A stretch of 19,389 nt of DNA from CAYVAP01 sp964343195 (lineage in GTDB: Bacteria > Bacteroidota > Bacteroidia > J057): positions 1 through 19,389 of the forward strand of contig CAYFIR010000126.1 in assembly GCA_964343195.1 (NCBI GenBank). Reading direction: 5' to 3'. The position numbers and the translations under genes are program-made. This document shows, in pieces, positions 6,219-14,465 of this stretch (positions are counted from its first letter, which is position 1; the number at the start of each line of letters is the position of its first letter). Under the pieces are notes generated by a model. That model worked only from the letters and a program-made list of their open reading frames with translations. It made no database searches and was not told the origin of the DNA.

Positions 6219-7271
6219 TTAATCGTCGGTGCCTACGGTATCTTCATCCAGGGACTGATATCCGCGAATGATGCCACGGGTAGCCTTGCGGATAAATGAG
6301 ACGATGATGTCTCTCTCCTCGGTAGGTGGCAACTCTGTTTCCACGTAGTTCAGGGCCTGTGAGGTATTCATTCCCGAAAGGAAAATCCGTCGATAGACCT
6401 CCTGAATGGCGCTGATCTGCTCAGTAGAGAAATTGCGACGGCGAAGGCCGATGCTGTTCACTCCAGCATAAGAAAGAGGCTCACGAGCAGCTTTAACGTA
6501 GGGCGGAACATGCTTTCTCACCATAGATCCCCCGGCGACAAAAGCGTGACGCCCAATGCGTACAAATTGCTGTACGGCAGCCAGCCCTTCCAAAATGGCC
6601 CAGTCCTCGATTTCAACGTGTCCTGCGAGGTTTACATTGTTCACAAGGATCACATGGTCTCCGATCAGGCAGTCATGGGCAATATGCACATAAGCCATGA
6701 TCAGGACATTCTTGCCGATGACGGTTTTACCACGGTAGTCCGTCCCTCTATTCAGGGTAGCGAATTCCCGGACGATGGTGTTTTCTCCGATTTCGAGGGT
6801 AGTCTTCTCCCCATAGAACTTCAGGTCCTGTGGGATGGCACTGATAACTGCTCCGGGGAAGATTTTCACCTTGTTGGCGAGGCGTGCCCCATCATGGATG
6901 ATGGCAGCAGACCCAATCCAGCATTCATCTCCAATGGTGATCCCACCATGGATACTGGCACCGGACTCAATGTGCACCCTGTCTCCTATCAGCACCTTGC
7001 TCATGTCGGCTGAGGCTGCTCCCTCCTTTTCGCGCCAGAACTCCAACTGGCTGGCGTTGGAAGAAATAACCGTACCGGGCATTATCCGGCAGTTTTCGCC
7101 AATTCTCACTCCATCATAGATGGTTACATTCTCTCCAATCTGTGTTCCTGCTCCAATTTCCACGTCACCGTGAATGGATGAAAAAGGTGCAAGCCGAACG
7201 GATGGATGAATGCGTGCGCGAGGATCGACGTGAGATAGTGGAGATTGAGGTTGTTGGTTGGTAGAGGTCAT
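6219..7271 (-). CDS. lpxA: UDP-GlcNAc O-acyltransferase LpxA, enlarged by internal duplication
   Basis: LpxA transfers a 3-hydroxyacyl chain from ACP to the 3-OH of UDP-GlcNAc, the first step of lipid A synthesis, in the cytoplasm as a left-handed beta-helix trimer. Catalytic His199 sits in VHIAHD, followed by LAGHVE and the C-terminal VNSIGLRRRNFS typical of the family. The protein is 350 residues against about 262 for E. coli, where the His is 125, a shift of 74. Residues 32-83 align without gaps to 106-157, again at an offset of 74, with about 22 of 52 identical, including SIHG, PGxVIS and the loop LxFxxEK. The extra length is therefore a tandem duplication of the first helix module. Its ATG overlaps the lpxC-fabZ stop (TAATG), implying translational coupling. 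Confidence 0.93.
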   Translation of the reverse strand: MTSTNQQPQSPLSHVDPRARIHPSVRLAPFSSIHGDVEIGAGTQIGENVTIYDGVRIGENCRIMPGTVISSNASQLEFWREKEGAASADMSKVLIGDRVHIESGASIHGGITIGDECWIGSAAIIHDGARLANKVKIFPGAVISAIPQDLKFYGEKTTLEIGENTIVREFATLNRGTDYRGKTVIGKNVLIMAYVHIAHDCLIGDHVILVNNVNLAGHVEIEDWAILEGLAAVQQFVRIGRHAFVAGGSMVRKHVPPYVKAAREPLSYAGVNSIGLRRRNFSTEQISAIQEVYRRIFLSGMNTSQALNYVETELPPTEERDIIVSFIRKATRGIIRGYQSLDEDTVGTDD

Positions 7272-8662
7272 TACTTTTCTTTAGGAACTACACTGGCGAT
7301 CAGGTCAGCGGAACAAACCAGTTGCCCATCCACGTATGCTTTGCCTGTCATTTTGCAAATACTGCGTTTCAAAGCGGTCATTTCCAATTCCATGATCAAG
7401 GTGTCACCCGGTATAACTGGTTTTTTGAAGCGGACGTTGTCAAAGGCGACAAAATAAACCCAAATAGCCTGGGGATTTTCAATTGTATTGAGCAGGAGAA
7501 TTCCTCCGACCTGCCCCATTGCTTCCACAATGAGTACTCCAGGCATGATAGGGTTGCCTGGGAAGTGCCCCTGAAAAAAGGGTTCGTTAATGGTGACGTT
7601 TTTTACGCCAGTAATAGTAGTTTCTGAAAAGTCGAGGACCTTGTCCACGAGTAGAAAAGGATAACGGTGTGGCAATATCTCCGAGATCGCATTGATATCG
7701 AAGACAACTCCCTTCTTGTCATCCTTCTGAAAGCGGCGCGCAATGCGCTGCTGCTTGATTTTTCCTTTGATGAGCTTGGCGAGCTCTACATTGGCCTTGT
7801 GACCTGGGCGGGCCGCCATGATATGCCCCTTGATCGGTACTCCCACGAGCGCCAAATCACCTACGAGATCGAGCAACTTGTGACGAGCGGGCTCATTTCC
7901 GTGGCGGAATCCATCCGGATTTAGCAATCCTGGCTTGAGGTCGAGGTCAGCCTGGAAGTTAAACTGCTCCCGAATTCTCGCCTGCTCTTCAGCGTCTATT
8001 TCATTTTCCATGAAAACCAGTGCGGTGTCAAGTGAACCACCCTGAATCAGGTCGGCCTTGTAGAGGGCATCCAGTTCATGTAAAAATGCAAAGGTACGGC
8101 TATCGGCTATCTGGGTCTCAAAGTTCTCGAGTCCCTGAAGAATGGCATGCTGAGCAGGCAGGCTGTCACTTTCGAAGTCGATCATGACGGTGTAGCGGCA
8201 GCCTTCAGAAGGAAGAGCAGCCAGTTCTACCTGACGACCTTTTTCTGCGTATTGGATGGACTCATCGATCACAAAAATTTCTCGATCAGCTTCCTGCTCC
8301 GCAAGGCCGACTTTTTCCAAAGCCCTTACAAAGGCAATGGCACTGCCATCCATGATGGGGGGTTCAGGACCATCCAGTTCGATCAGCACATTATCAATCT
8401 GAAGCCCGGCGAGGGCTGCCATGACATGCTCAACAGTGTGCACCTTGGCCTCTCTGGTTCCAATGGTAGTACCGCGTTGAGTATCCACTACGTTGTCCAC
8501 GTCGGCAGGAACCTTGGGCTTGCCGTCGAGGTCTGAACGCTGGAACACTACCCCGTGATTTTCAGGGGCAGGATGAAAGGTCATCGTGGCCTTCGCTCCG
8601 GTATGGAGCCCTACTCCAGTGACGCTTGTAGTAGACTGAATTGTGTGTTGCTTCAAAAACAT
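7271..8662 (-). CDS. lpxC-fabZ: Bifunctional LpxC deacetylase / FabZ dehydratase
   Basis: A Bacteroidota-type fusion of 463 residues. The N-terminal LpxC part (about 1-305) removes the acetyl group from UDP-3-O-acyl-GlcNAc, the committed step of lipid A synthesis. Zinc ligands His79 (TVEH), His261 and Asp265 (HKLLD) are present, as are catalytic Glu78 and His288. The C-terminal FabZ part (about 318-463) dehydrates 3-hydroxyacyl-ACP, with catalytic His366 in GHFPGNP and Glu380 in VEAMGQ. The fusion joins lipid A and fatty acid synthesis, which compete for the same 3-hydroxyacyl-ACP. It starts 7 bp after lpxD with a good AGAAGGG ribosome-binding site, and its stop overlaps lpxA. Both active sites look intact. 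Confidence 0.97.
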   Translation of the reverse strand: MFLKQHTIQSTTSVTGVGLHTGAKATMTFHPAPENHGVVFQRSDLDGKPKVPADVDNVVDTQRGTTIGTREAKVHTVEHVMAALAGLQIDNVLIELDGPEPPIMDGSAIAFVRALEKVGLAEQEADREIFVIDESIQYAEKGRQVELAALPSEGCRYTVMIDFESDSLPAQHAILQGLENFETQIADSRTFAFLHELDALYKADLIQGGSLDTALVFMENEIDAEEQARIREQFNFQADLDLKPGLLNPDGFRHGNEPARHKLLDLVGDLALVGVPIKGHIMAARPGHKANVELAKLIKGKIKQQRIARRFQKDDKKGVVFDINAISEILPHRYPFLLVDKVLDFSETTITGVKNVTINEPFFQGHFPGNPIMPGVLIVEAMGQVGGILLLNTIENPQAIWVYFVAFDNVRFKKPVIPGDTLIMELEMTALKRSICKMTGKAYVDGQLVCSADLIASVVPKEK

Positions 8663-8669
8663 ACCCTTC

Positions 8670-9716
8670 TTATTGACTTTTTCCGTCTCGCTTGGCGAGG
8701 GCCTTTTCCAATTGTTCGATCCGGCGCCCCATCTCGGCCAAACGCCGGAACATTACTTCTGATTTTAGTTGCTGACGAAAAGGTTGTATGGGCGAGCCCC
8801 TAAAGGCCTGCCCTGGTTTTTCGATGTTATGATTCACGCCTGACTGGGCGTCGATTTTGGTTCCGGCTGCGATTTTGATGTGCCCGACGACTCCTACCTG
8901 TCCCCCTAGCATACAGCCTTCTCCCACTTTCGTGCTGCCAGCAATCCCACTTTGGGCTGCGATGGCGGTCGACGGTCCCACCTCCACGTTATGGGCAATC
9001 TGGACCAGGTTATCCAGTTTGGCTCCCTTCCGGATCGTGGTCTGCCCAATGGTCGCACGGTCAATACAGGCATTTGCCCCGACTTCTACTCCATCTTCCA
9101 ACACCACAATGCCTGTCTGCGGGATCTTCTGGAAGGTTCCATCTTCCTGTGGAGCGAAACCAAATCCATCACTTCCTATTCTTGCTCCAGCATGCACTAT
9201 GCAATTTTGCCCAATTTCACATCCATGGTAAATGGTTGAGTGGGGATACAGAATAGTCCCAGCTCCAACCTTCACTCCCTCTCCCACATAGACCTGAGGA
9301 TATACCTGCACACCCTCTGCAAGTTCGGCTCCGGCCGCAATGTAGCTAAAAGCTCCCACATATGCGCCTTCTGCAATATTTGCACTGGGATCTACAAAAG
9401 CCATTTCATCAACTCCAGCTTTTGTAGTAGCAGTCAGTTTTGCATACTGATCCAGCATAGAGGTGAATGCCGCATAGGGATCATCCACCTTTAGCAGAAT
9501 GGTTCCGATTTCCTGTTTGGGCTGAAAGTCTCTGGCTACAATCACAGCAGTAGCCTGAGTTTCATATATGTATGCTTCGTATTTGGGATTAGCCAGAAAG
9601 CTGATTCCTCCTTCGTCCCCTTCTTCAATTTTGCTAAAATGATCCACAGAGGCATTGGGATCGCCCTGGAGGTCTGCACCGAGGAGATCGGCTATTTGCT
9701 GAACAGTAAATTTCAT
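8670..9716 (-). CDS. lpxD: UDP-3-O-acylglucosamine N-acyltransferase LpxD
   Basis: LpxD adds the N-linked 3-hydroxyacyl chain to UDP-3-O-acyl-GlcN, the third lipid A step. The 348-residue protein has the N-terminal uridine-binding domain (about 1-100), then hexapeptide repeats forming the left-handed beta-helix (about 105-300) with catalytic His242 in VQIAHNVE. The motif GSDGFGFAP (181-189) is characteristic. A C-terminal helix (about 315-345, RRLAEMGRRIEQLEKAL) is also expected. The frame is open further upstream, but I chose ATG 9716 because the family begins MKFTxxQIA; an earlier start would add 18 unlike residues and run through the candidate promoter. First gene of the lpxD-lpxC/fabZ-lpxA-ABC operon. 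Confidence 0.95.
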   Translation of the reverse strand: MKFTVQQIADLLGADLQGDPNASVDHFSKIEEGDEGGISFLANPKYEAYIYETQATAVIVARDFQPKQEIGTILLKVDDPYAAFTSMLDQYAKLTATTKAGVDEMAFVDPSANIAEGAYVGAFSYIAAGAELAEGVQVYPQVYVGEGVKVGAGTILYPHSTIYHGCEIGQNCIVHAGARIGSDGFGFAPQEDGTFQKIPQTGIVVLEDGVEVGANACIDRATIGQTTIRKGAKLDNLVQIAHNVEVGPSTAIAAQSGIAGSTKVGEGCMLGGQVGVVGHIKIAAGTKIDAQSGVNHNIEKPGQAFRGSPIQPFRQQLKSEVMFRRLAEMGRRIEQLEKALAKRDGKSQ

Positions 9717-9739
9717 TCGGGAATTGGGATCAATCGCGG

Positions 9740-9770
9740 TAAAGGTAGTTAATCTAGAGGCTTTTGCCAA
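9740..9770 (-). promoter_or_regulatory. Candidate promoter for the lipid A operon
   Basis: Read on the minus strand: TTG (9770-9768), 20 bp, then TACCTTTA (9747-9740), one mismatch from TAnnTTTG. It lies in the 73-bp gap between the DHOase-like gene and lpxD and would leave a leader of about 15-20 nt. Co-transcription with the upstream gene is not excluded. Confidence 0.35.
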
Positions 9771-9789
9771 TCAAAGCATGAAGCTTTCG

Positions 9790-11091
9790 CTATGCGTGAG
9801 GAGTGTGAAGTTTTCCCCCGGTCATTACTCCCCAGACTTTCCCCTTCAGGTTCTGGCCAATATAGGGGGAGTTTTTGGCCTGGGAAGGGATGTCTTTTGC
9901 CTCCAGGGTCCACTCTACTGTGGGAGAGAAAAAGGTCAGGTCTGCCATCCCACCTTCGATCAGACTCACCCGCTCTTTACCCAGTATTTCTCTTGGATTA
10001 AGGCTAATGAGCATGATAAGCGCCTCTTCTGACAGGTGTCCCGACTCAACGAGATGCTGCTGGGCTAGTGGATAAAAGGTCTGCAGGCCCAGCATTCCCG
10101 GGTCTGCAAGGGAAAACTCCAGTTGCTTTTCTTCAATCCCCTGGGCTTTATGCCCCGAGGTTATCACATCGATAAGCTGCTCACCTAACCCATTGGTTTT
10201 CAGCTCGTCCCGCTGACTGGCGCTGCGCAGTGGGGGCATCACCTTCAGGACCGAGTCAAACCCGGACAATTCTTCGTCTGAATGGATAAGGTAATGTAGG
10301 GGAATACCCGTGGTGAGACCAGAGAGGCCTTCGGCTATGCGATGGGCTATGATTGAACCGAGTGCTTTGACCGAAGTAACCGGCTGATAGTGAACACGTC
10401 CCGACTCGTAACTCAGCAGTTCCAGATCCGCCGCAACCGCCATTGTTTCGGCAACTTCAGGAATTCCCTTCATGCCCAGTCGCACCGACTGGGTGCCTTC
10501 ATTCATCTGACCATCGGGAACGAGTTTGTTATCCATCGCGGATAGCAGGAGCAATCCGTCAAATGCCTTCATGTAGCGCAGGATGCGCAGGAGTGCACCG
10601 GCATTGGCAGGGCGTTGTAAGCCATCGGTAAACGCTACGGCTCCTGCCAGGTGCATATCATACATTTCGGTTAGCTCCTTGCCAGCACCACCTTCGGTGG
10701 CATGGCCCGCCAGCATGATGTCCAGATCAAGTGACTGAGTCTGCCGCATCAGGCCCTTGATCACAGAGGCACGATCAGGCACGGGATCAACTTCGGGATA
10801 GCACAGAATGCTGGTGAAGCCCCCTTGTATAGCGGCCTCAGCCAGTTCTACCAGGGTTTCCTTGTATTCATGTCCCGGATCCTGCAGGCATACCTGCATG
10901 TCCACCCACCCCGGGGATACTCGCACATCCGCCCCGGGCTTCAACTCCTCCATGTCCGCTGCGGCTTTCAGGCTGCCGGCTGGGCCTATGGCCACAATTT
11001 TTCCATCCCGAACCTGCAGGTCCACCTGCTCACCTGAAAATGGGCTGCTGGGATCGACCACCGTAACCGAAGAGATATGGTATGCTTGCAT
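9790..11091 (-). CDS. Dihydroorotase-like protein, probably non-catalytic
   Basis: This 433-residue amidohydrolase-superfamily protein aligns along its length with type I dihydroorotases and with the Bacteroidota paralogue often annotated as dihydroorotase. Recognisable family positions are SPGWVDMQVCLQDPG (59-73), GGFTSILCYPEVDP (90-103), MPPLR (285-289) and MLGLQT (333-338). Key residues are lost. The metal-binding HxH is Q66-V-C68, the substrate Arg is Gln70, the Asn of MPNT is Glu100, the HCED His is Ser184, and the TDHAPH Asp is Gly313. His234 remains. It may act as a PyrB-binding scaffold, as proposed for inactive DHOases elsewhere, or have another role. It lies between hisIE and lpxD on the same strand. 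Confidence 0.82.
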   Translation of the reverse strand: MQAYHISSVTVVDPSSPFSGEQVDLQVRDGKIVAIGPAGSLKAAADMEELKPGADVRVSPGWVDMQVCLQDPGHEYKETLVELAEAAIQGGFTSILCYPEVDPVPDRASVIKGLMRQTQSLDLDIMLAGHATEGGAGKELTEMYDMHLAGAVAFTDGLQRPANAGALLRILRYMKAFDGLLLLSAMDNKLVPDGQMNEGTQSVRLGMKGIPEVAETMAVAADLELLSYESGRVHYQPVTSVKALGSIIAHRIAEGLSGLTTGIPLHYLIHSDEELSGFDSVLKVMPPLRSASQRDELKTNGLGEQLIDVITSGHKAQGIEEKQLEFSLADPGMLGLQTFYPLAQQHLVESGHLSEEALIMLISLNPREILGKERVSLIEGGMADLTFFSPTVEWTLEAKDIPSQAKNSPYIGQNLKGKVWGVMTGGKLHTPHA

Positions 11092-11261
11092 GATGAGGAA
11101 GAATTCGTTGTTCGTAATTGAAGATCTGGCTATCTCTTGAAATGAAATCTGATATGGCGTATTATCAGGAGCTTACCCGAATTTAGCGAATGGACCGAAG
11201 GAAATCGTTAGTTCGAAACTCCATCCCCGCAAAATCCCTCAGCCCCTGTCTGTCCCCCGAC

Positions 11262-11861
11262 CTACTTCTTGCGGTTTCGTTCTTCCAGCACTGCTACGAC
11301 CTCGCGAAGGCTGTGGCCTTTGGCTTCCAACAAAATCAGCAAATGGTACATCAGATCCGCGGATTCGTTCAGGAAGAGTTCTGCGTTGTCATCTTTGGCT
11401 TCGATCACGGTTTCTACGGCTTCCTCGCCTACCTTTTGGGCGATCTTATTGATTCCTTTTTCAAAAAGTCTGGTCGTATAGGAGCCCTCCGTCGGATTCT
11501 GATGACGGTCTGCGATGATATCGGTCAGATCAGACAAAAAGCCAAAGCGGGGTTCATTATCTTCGTCAAAGCAGGTGTCAGAACCGGTATGACACACCGG
11601 CCCTACGGGATGAACCCGTATCAGCAGGGTGTCTGCATCGCAGTCACCCTTGATGTCCACCACCTTTAGAAAATTCCCGGAGGTTTCTCCCTTGGTCCAG
11701 AGTCGCTGCTTGCTCCGGCTGAAGAAGGTAACAATTCCTTCCTGCTCGGTTTTGGCCAATGCCTCTTCATTGAGGTAGCCGAGCATTAATACCTGCCGGG
11801 TACTGGCATCCTGGATGATGGCTGGCAGTAGCCCGCCCTGTTTTTCAAAGTCTAGCTTCAT
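11262..11861 (-). CDS. hisIE: Bifunctional HisIE (phosphoribosyl-AMP cyclohydrolase / phosphoribosyl-ATP pyrophosphatase)
   Basis: Catalyses steps 2 and 3 of histidine synthesis in the cytoplasm. The HisI part (about 1-105) has the metal site GDCDADT (72-78) and the zinc cysteines in GPVCHTGSDTCF (87-98). The HisE part (about 112-199) has the helical KVGEEAVETVIEAK motif (143-156) with the acidic metal-binding residues. The length of 199 is normal for the fusion. It stands apart from other his genes in the window, unlike the usual his operon end. A promoter-like sequence lies just upstream in the 106-bp divergent gap, and the next gene on the strand is 170 bp away. Confidence 0.96.
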   Translation of the reverse strand: MKLDFEKQGGLLPAIIQDASTRQVLMLGYLNEEALAKTEQEGIVTFFSRSKQRLWTKGETSGNFLKVVDIKGDCDADTLLIRVHPVGPVCHTGSDTCFDEDNEPRFGFLSDLTDIIADRHQNPTEGSYTTRLFEKGINKIAQKVGEEAVETVIEAKDDNAELFLNESADLMYHLLILLEAKGHSLREVVAVLEERNRKK

Positions 11862-11885
11862 GAATCAATTTGCGTATTCAGCAGG

Positions 11886-11917
11886 CAAAGATCAGGTCTT
11901 AACTTTCACTATGCAAA
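11886..11917 (-). promoter_or_regulatory. Candidate hisIE promoter
   Basis: On the minus strand: TTTG (11917-11914), 20 bp, then GATCTTTG (11893-11886), one mismatch from TAnnTTTG. It lies 25 bp before the hisIE ATG in the divergent gap with the gene at 11968. No comparable plus-strand match was found for that gene. Confidence 0.4.
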
Positions 11918-11967
11918 TGTCGCAGGTCTCCACTTTTTATGCCGCATAAGGTTCTGTAAATTCAGGC

Positions 11968-14286
11968 ATGAAACCCACCCACAGCTTTCTCATTTTTTCC
12001 ATTACCATCTGCCTGATCGTTTTGATGGTCTCCAATATGGCCGGTTGCCAGTCCAGTCAGGCAGGCCAGTCCTCCCCCGAACGCATTACGAGAGACAGTC
12101 TGGTGCAACACCTCTGGCGGGCTGATAGCGTGTACGTTGTCTATGGGACCGCAGGGGAATTGACAGAGGCGTATGACACGTTGCTGCATAAAATGACAGA
12201 GGGGAATGGAAGAATCCAGATGATTCCCATCGCGGATACAGCTGTAAATGAAAGCATGCTGGCAGCTACTCCGCACTTTTTGATAGGAAGTCCCGGTAGC
12301 AATTCGTGGTTACAGGCCCAGCAGGAATATCTGCCGCTTGCCTTTCAGTCAACAGGGATCACATTTGATCGCAAATCACTCGAGGAAAACGATCAGGTGA
12401 TCATCCTTTACCTGTTGCCCAGCCCCCTGCAAAAGCAAACTCCGCTGGGAATTATCACCGCCAACCAGGATACAGCCATTCTCAGCTGGCTACAAAAAAA
12501 TCAGGGAAGAGGATGGAGAGGCCCGTTTTTCAGTCGCTGGGGATACGAAGTGTACAACTCGGAACAACGCCTGATGATGGGCATGTTTGACGACACATGG
12601 CACCCCGGCGGTCAGCCCCACTGGGATTTCATGCGTCAACCAGCTCCCGACCACGAGACTGAATATTTGCGCATTTACCAGCAGAAAAGCGGGCTTTCCA
12701 TAGCGGAGCTTAAGATTATGGCGCAGCAGGTTGAAGTTAAAGTGACCAATTTGCTCGAATGGCTGGACCAGCCACGGGCAGCACTCGCTCCGGTCAGTTA
12801 CCACCTCTACCCCGATGCCGAGCGAATTGGCCTCATGCGCAATGCACAGGAGCAGGTGTATGTTCCGCAGAACCAGCGACAGGTCCACCGTATTTTCAAC
12901 GACCATTACCGCGACCTCAAGCTCAATCCCCATGAAGATCTGATTCCTTTCATCCGGCAAGTGCTTCCGGAACCCAAAGTCTCTGCCCTCACCACGGGTC
13001 TGGCGGTATACTTCACCCCGGAGTGGCAGCGGGAGGGATACCCCTACTGGGCCGGGCGTTTATTCCGGGCAAATGCTCACCTACCTCTAGCCGACCTCGT
13101 GGAACCTGATCGCTACGCCGCCAATTCTCCCCTCGTAAAATCGGCCCTGTCCGGTGCCATGGTGGCGTTCCTGATCGAAAAATGGGGCAAAGAGCTATTC
13201 CTGGAAAAATATGAGACCTGGAACCCACAATCCACGGAACTCGCTACACTGGAAGGAGAATGGGAGCAGTTTCTCTCCGGCTTCGGCCAGTCACATCCCA
13301 TAAAAACCTGGACCCAGCAACCATTTGACTATTACCGGGGCATGACACTCGCCCATGAGGGATACGATGTGTACAATGGCTATGGCTCCGATTCCTCCAG
13401 GATTGCTACAGAAAAACTAGCTGACCTGAACGTCAATAGCATCGCAATTGTCCCCTACACAGGTTCCAGTTCCCTACATGCTCCCGATGCCTATCACGTC
13501 TGGCAAAGGGCCGGAATGGAAAATGACGCCTCAGTCATCGCTTCCTTTCGCCATGCGAAAGAGTCCGGGATGCAGATGCTCCTCAAGCCCCAAATCTGGT
13601 TCCGGGGCGGCTGGCCTGGTGGGGTAGAAATGAGAAATGAAGAAGATTGGGCACTGTTTCACCACTACTACCGACAGTGGATCACCCACTACGCGATGCT
13701 GGCAGCAGTGCATGAGATGGATGCCTTTTGTGCCGGAGTGGAATTTGCCAAAGCCACGATTTCACACCCCGAGGTTTGGCGACAACTAATCCGGGACATG
13801 CGCCAGATTTACGCTGGCCCCGTGACTTACGCTGCCAACTGGGGCGAAGAAGCAGAAAAACTGGCCTTTGGCTCAGAGCTCGACTTCATCGGGGTAAATT
13901 GCTACTACCCTCTCAGTGATAAAGATGAGGTGACCAAAGCAGACTTAGAAGCTGGTTTTTTGCGGGTGAAGAAAAAACTGGCGGCCATTCACGCCCGGCA
14001 CAATCGTCCCATCGTCCTGACAGAGGTAGGCTTTCGCCCGGTAGACCGTGCCTGGACCAATCCCCATGACAATGCCAATGGCCGCGATTTCAACCCGGAA
14101 GCCCAAAAAATGGGATATGAGGTTGTATTCGAAGGCCTCTCCGATGCAGACTGGTGTCACGGGATGTTTTGGTGGAAATGGCCCAGCCATATGGGCTACG
14201 CCAACGAAGGCAGAAACCTGACGAGCTTTACCCCCTATAATCGTCCCGCCATGCAGGTCATGGCTGACTGGTACGGCAGGAGGTAG
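11968..14286 (+). CDS. Lipoprotein with degenerate gluzincin-like and GH113-like domains
   Basis: A 772-residue lipoprotein. A signal peptide ends in a lipobox, MAGC, with Cys27 as the lipidated residue. Residues about 40-240 form an unassigned region. Residues about 250-440 resemble a zinc-peptidase (gluzincin) helical domain: HEDLI (322-326) stands where HExxH is expected, and TTGLAVYF (342-349) where xEGLAxYF is expected. The second His and the distal Glu are therefore lost and it should not be catalytic. Residues about 453-772 form a TIM barrel resembling GH113 beta-mannanases, from YRGMTLAHEGYD through FCAGVEFA (Glu592, candidate acid/base) to IVLTEVGFR (Glu686, candidate nucleophile) and FWWKWP. 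It probably acts on a glycan at the cell surface or in the periplasm; the substrate is unknown. Divergent from hisIE. Confidence 0.8.
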   Translation: MKPTHSFLIFSITICLIVLMVSNMAGCQSSQAGQSSPERITRDSLVQHLWRADSVYVVYGTAGELTEAYDTLLHKMTEGNGRIQMIPIADTAVNESMLAATPHFLIGSPGSNSWLQAQQEYLPLAFQSTGITFDRKSLEENDQVIILYLLPSPLQKQTPLGIITANQDTAILSWLQKNQGRGWRGPFFSRWGYEVYNSEQRLMMGMFDDTWHPGGQPHWDFMRQPAPDHETEYLRIYQQKSGLSIAELKIMAQQVEVKVTNLLEWLDQPRAALAPVSYHLYPDAERIGLMRNAQEQVYVPQNQRQVHRIFNDHYRDLKLNPHEDLIPFIRQVLPEPKVSALTTGLAVYFTPEWQREGYPYWAGRLFRANAHLPLADLVEPDRYAANSPLVKSALSGAMVAFLIEKWGKELFLEKYETWNPQSTELATLEGEWEQFLSGFGQSHPIKTWTQQPFDYYRGMTLAHEGYDVYNGYGSDSSRIATEKLADLNVNSIAIVPYTGSSSLHAPDAYHVWQRAGMENDASVIASFRHAKESGMQMLLKPQIWFRGGWPGGVEMRNEEDWALFHHYYRQWITHYAMLAAVHEMDAFCAGVEFAKATISHPEVWRQLIRDMRQIYAGPVTYAANWGEEAEKLAFGSELDFIGVNCYYPLSDKDEVTKADLEAGFLRVKKKLAAIHARHNRPIVLTEVGFRPVDRAWTNPHDNANGRDFNPEAQKMGYEVVFEGLSDADWCHGMFWWKWPSHMGYANEGRNLTSFTPYNRPAMQVMADWYGRR

Positions 14287-14298
14287 AAAGATGGGGAG

Positions 14299-14330
14299 GA
14301 GGTATGGAGGTATGGAGGTATGGAGGTATG
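14299..14330 (+). repeat. Four tandem copies of an 8-bp unit
   Basis: GAGGTATG is repeated exactly four times, beginning 12 bp after the lipoprotein stop codon. A further copy-like GGGAGGTATGGAGG lies at 14535-14548 in the same gap. The array is outside any gene, so copy changes would not shift a reading frame. It looks like a slippage-prone intergenic microsatellite. Confidence 0.85.
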
Positions 14331-14343
14331 TTAAAGGCCTACT

Positions 14344-14465
14344 GGCTGTTCGATGACCCCGATCATCGAACCCTCTAACTGCGAGATTCCATCTCGCGAA
14401 GACTGCCACTGGGGGAGCGGAGTCCCGCAGTTAGGACGAACCATGATCGGAGTCATGGTTCAGCC
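14344..14465. repeat. Cloverleaf-like palindromic element (four-way junction)
   Basis: Four nested or adjacent stems fill 122 nt almost completely. The closing stem is GGCT (14344-14347) with AGCC (14462-14465). Arm 1 is GTTCGATGA (14348-14356) with TCATCGAAC (14363-14371), 9 perfect pairs and a 6-nt loop. Arm 2 is a 16-bp stem (14375-14390 with 14419-14434, one mismatch and one G-U), starting CTAACTGCG; it can alternatively form an inner hairpin, GCGAGAT-TCC-ATCTCGC (14381-14397). Arm 3 is GAACCATGA (14438-14446) with TCATGGTTC (14453-14461), 9 perfect pairs and a 6-nt loop. It lies between two convergent genes. It is not a tRNA. It may be a REP-type mobile palindrome, a bidirectional terminator or a structured RNA. 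Confidence 0.7.

Noticed and set aside
6510..7013. 167-codon plus-strand frame opposite lpxA
   Set aside because: Antisense to a well-supported lpxA; no motifs.
14344..14465. tRNA or known structured RNA at the cloverleaf
   Set aside because: It lacks tRNA features: no T-arm GTTCRA with the proper 5-bp stem, no 7-bp acceptor and no CCA. The arms are too long. It is kept as a palindromic element.
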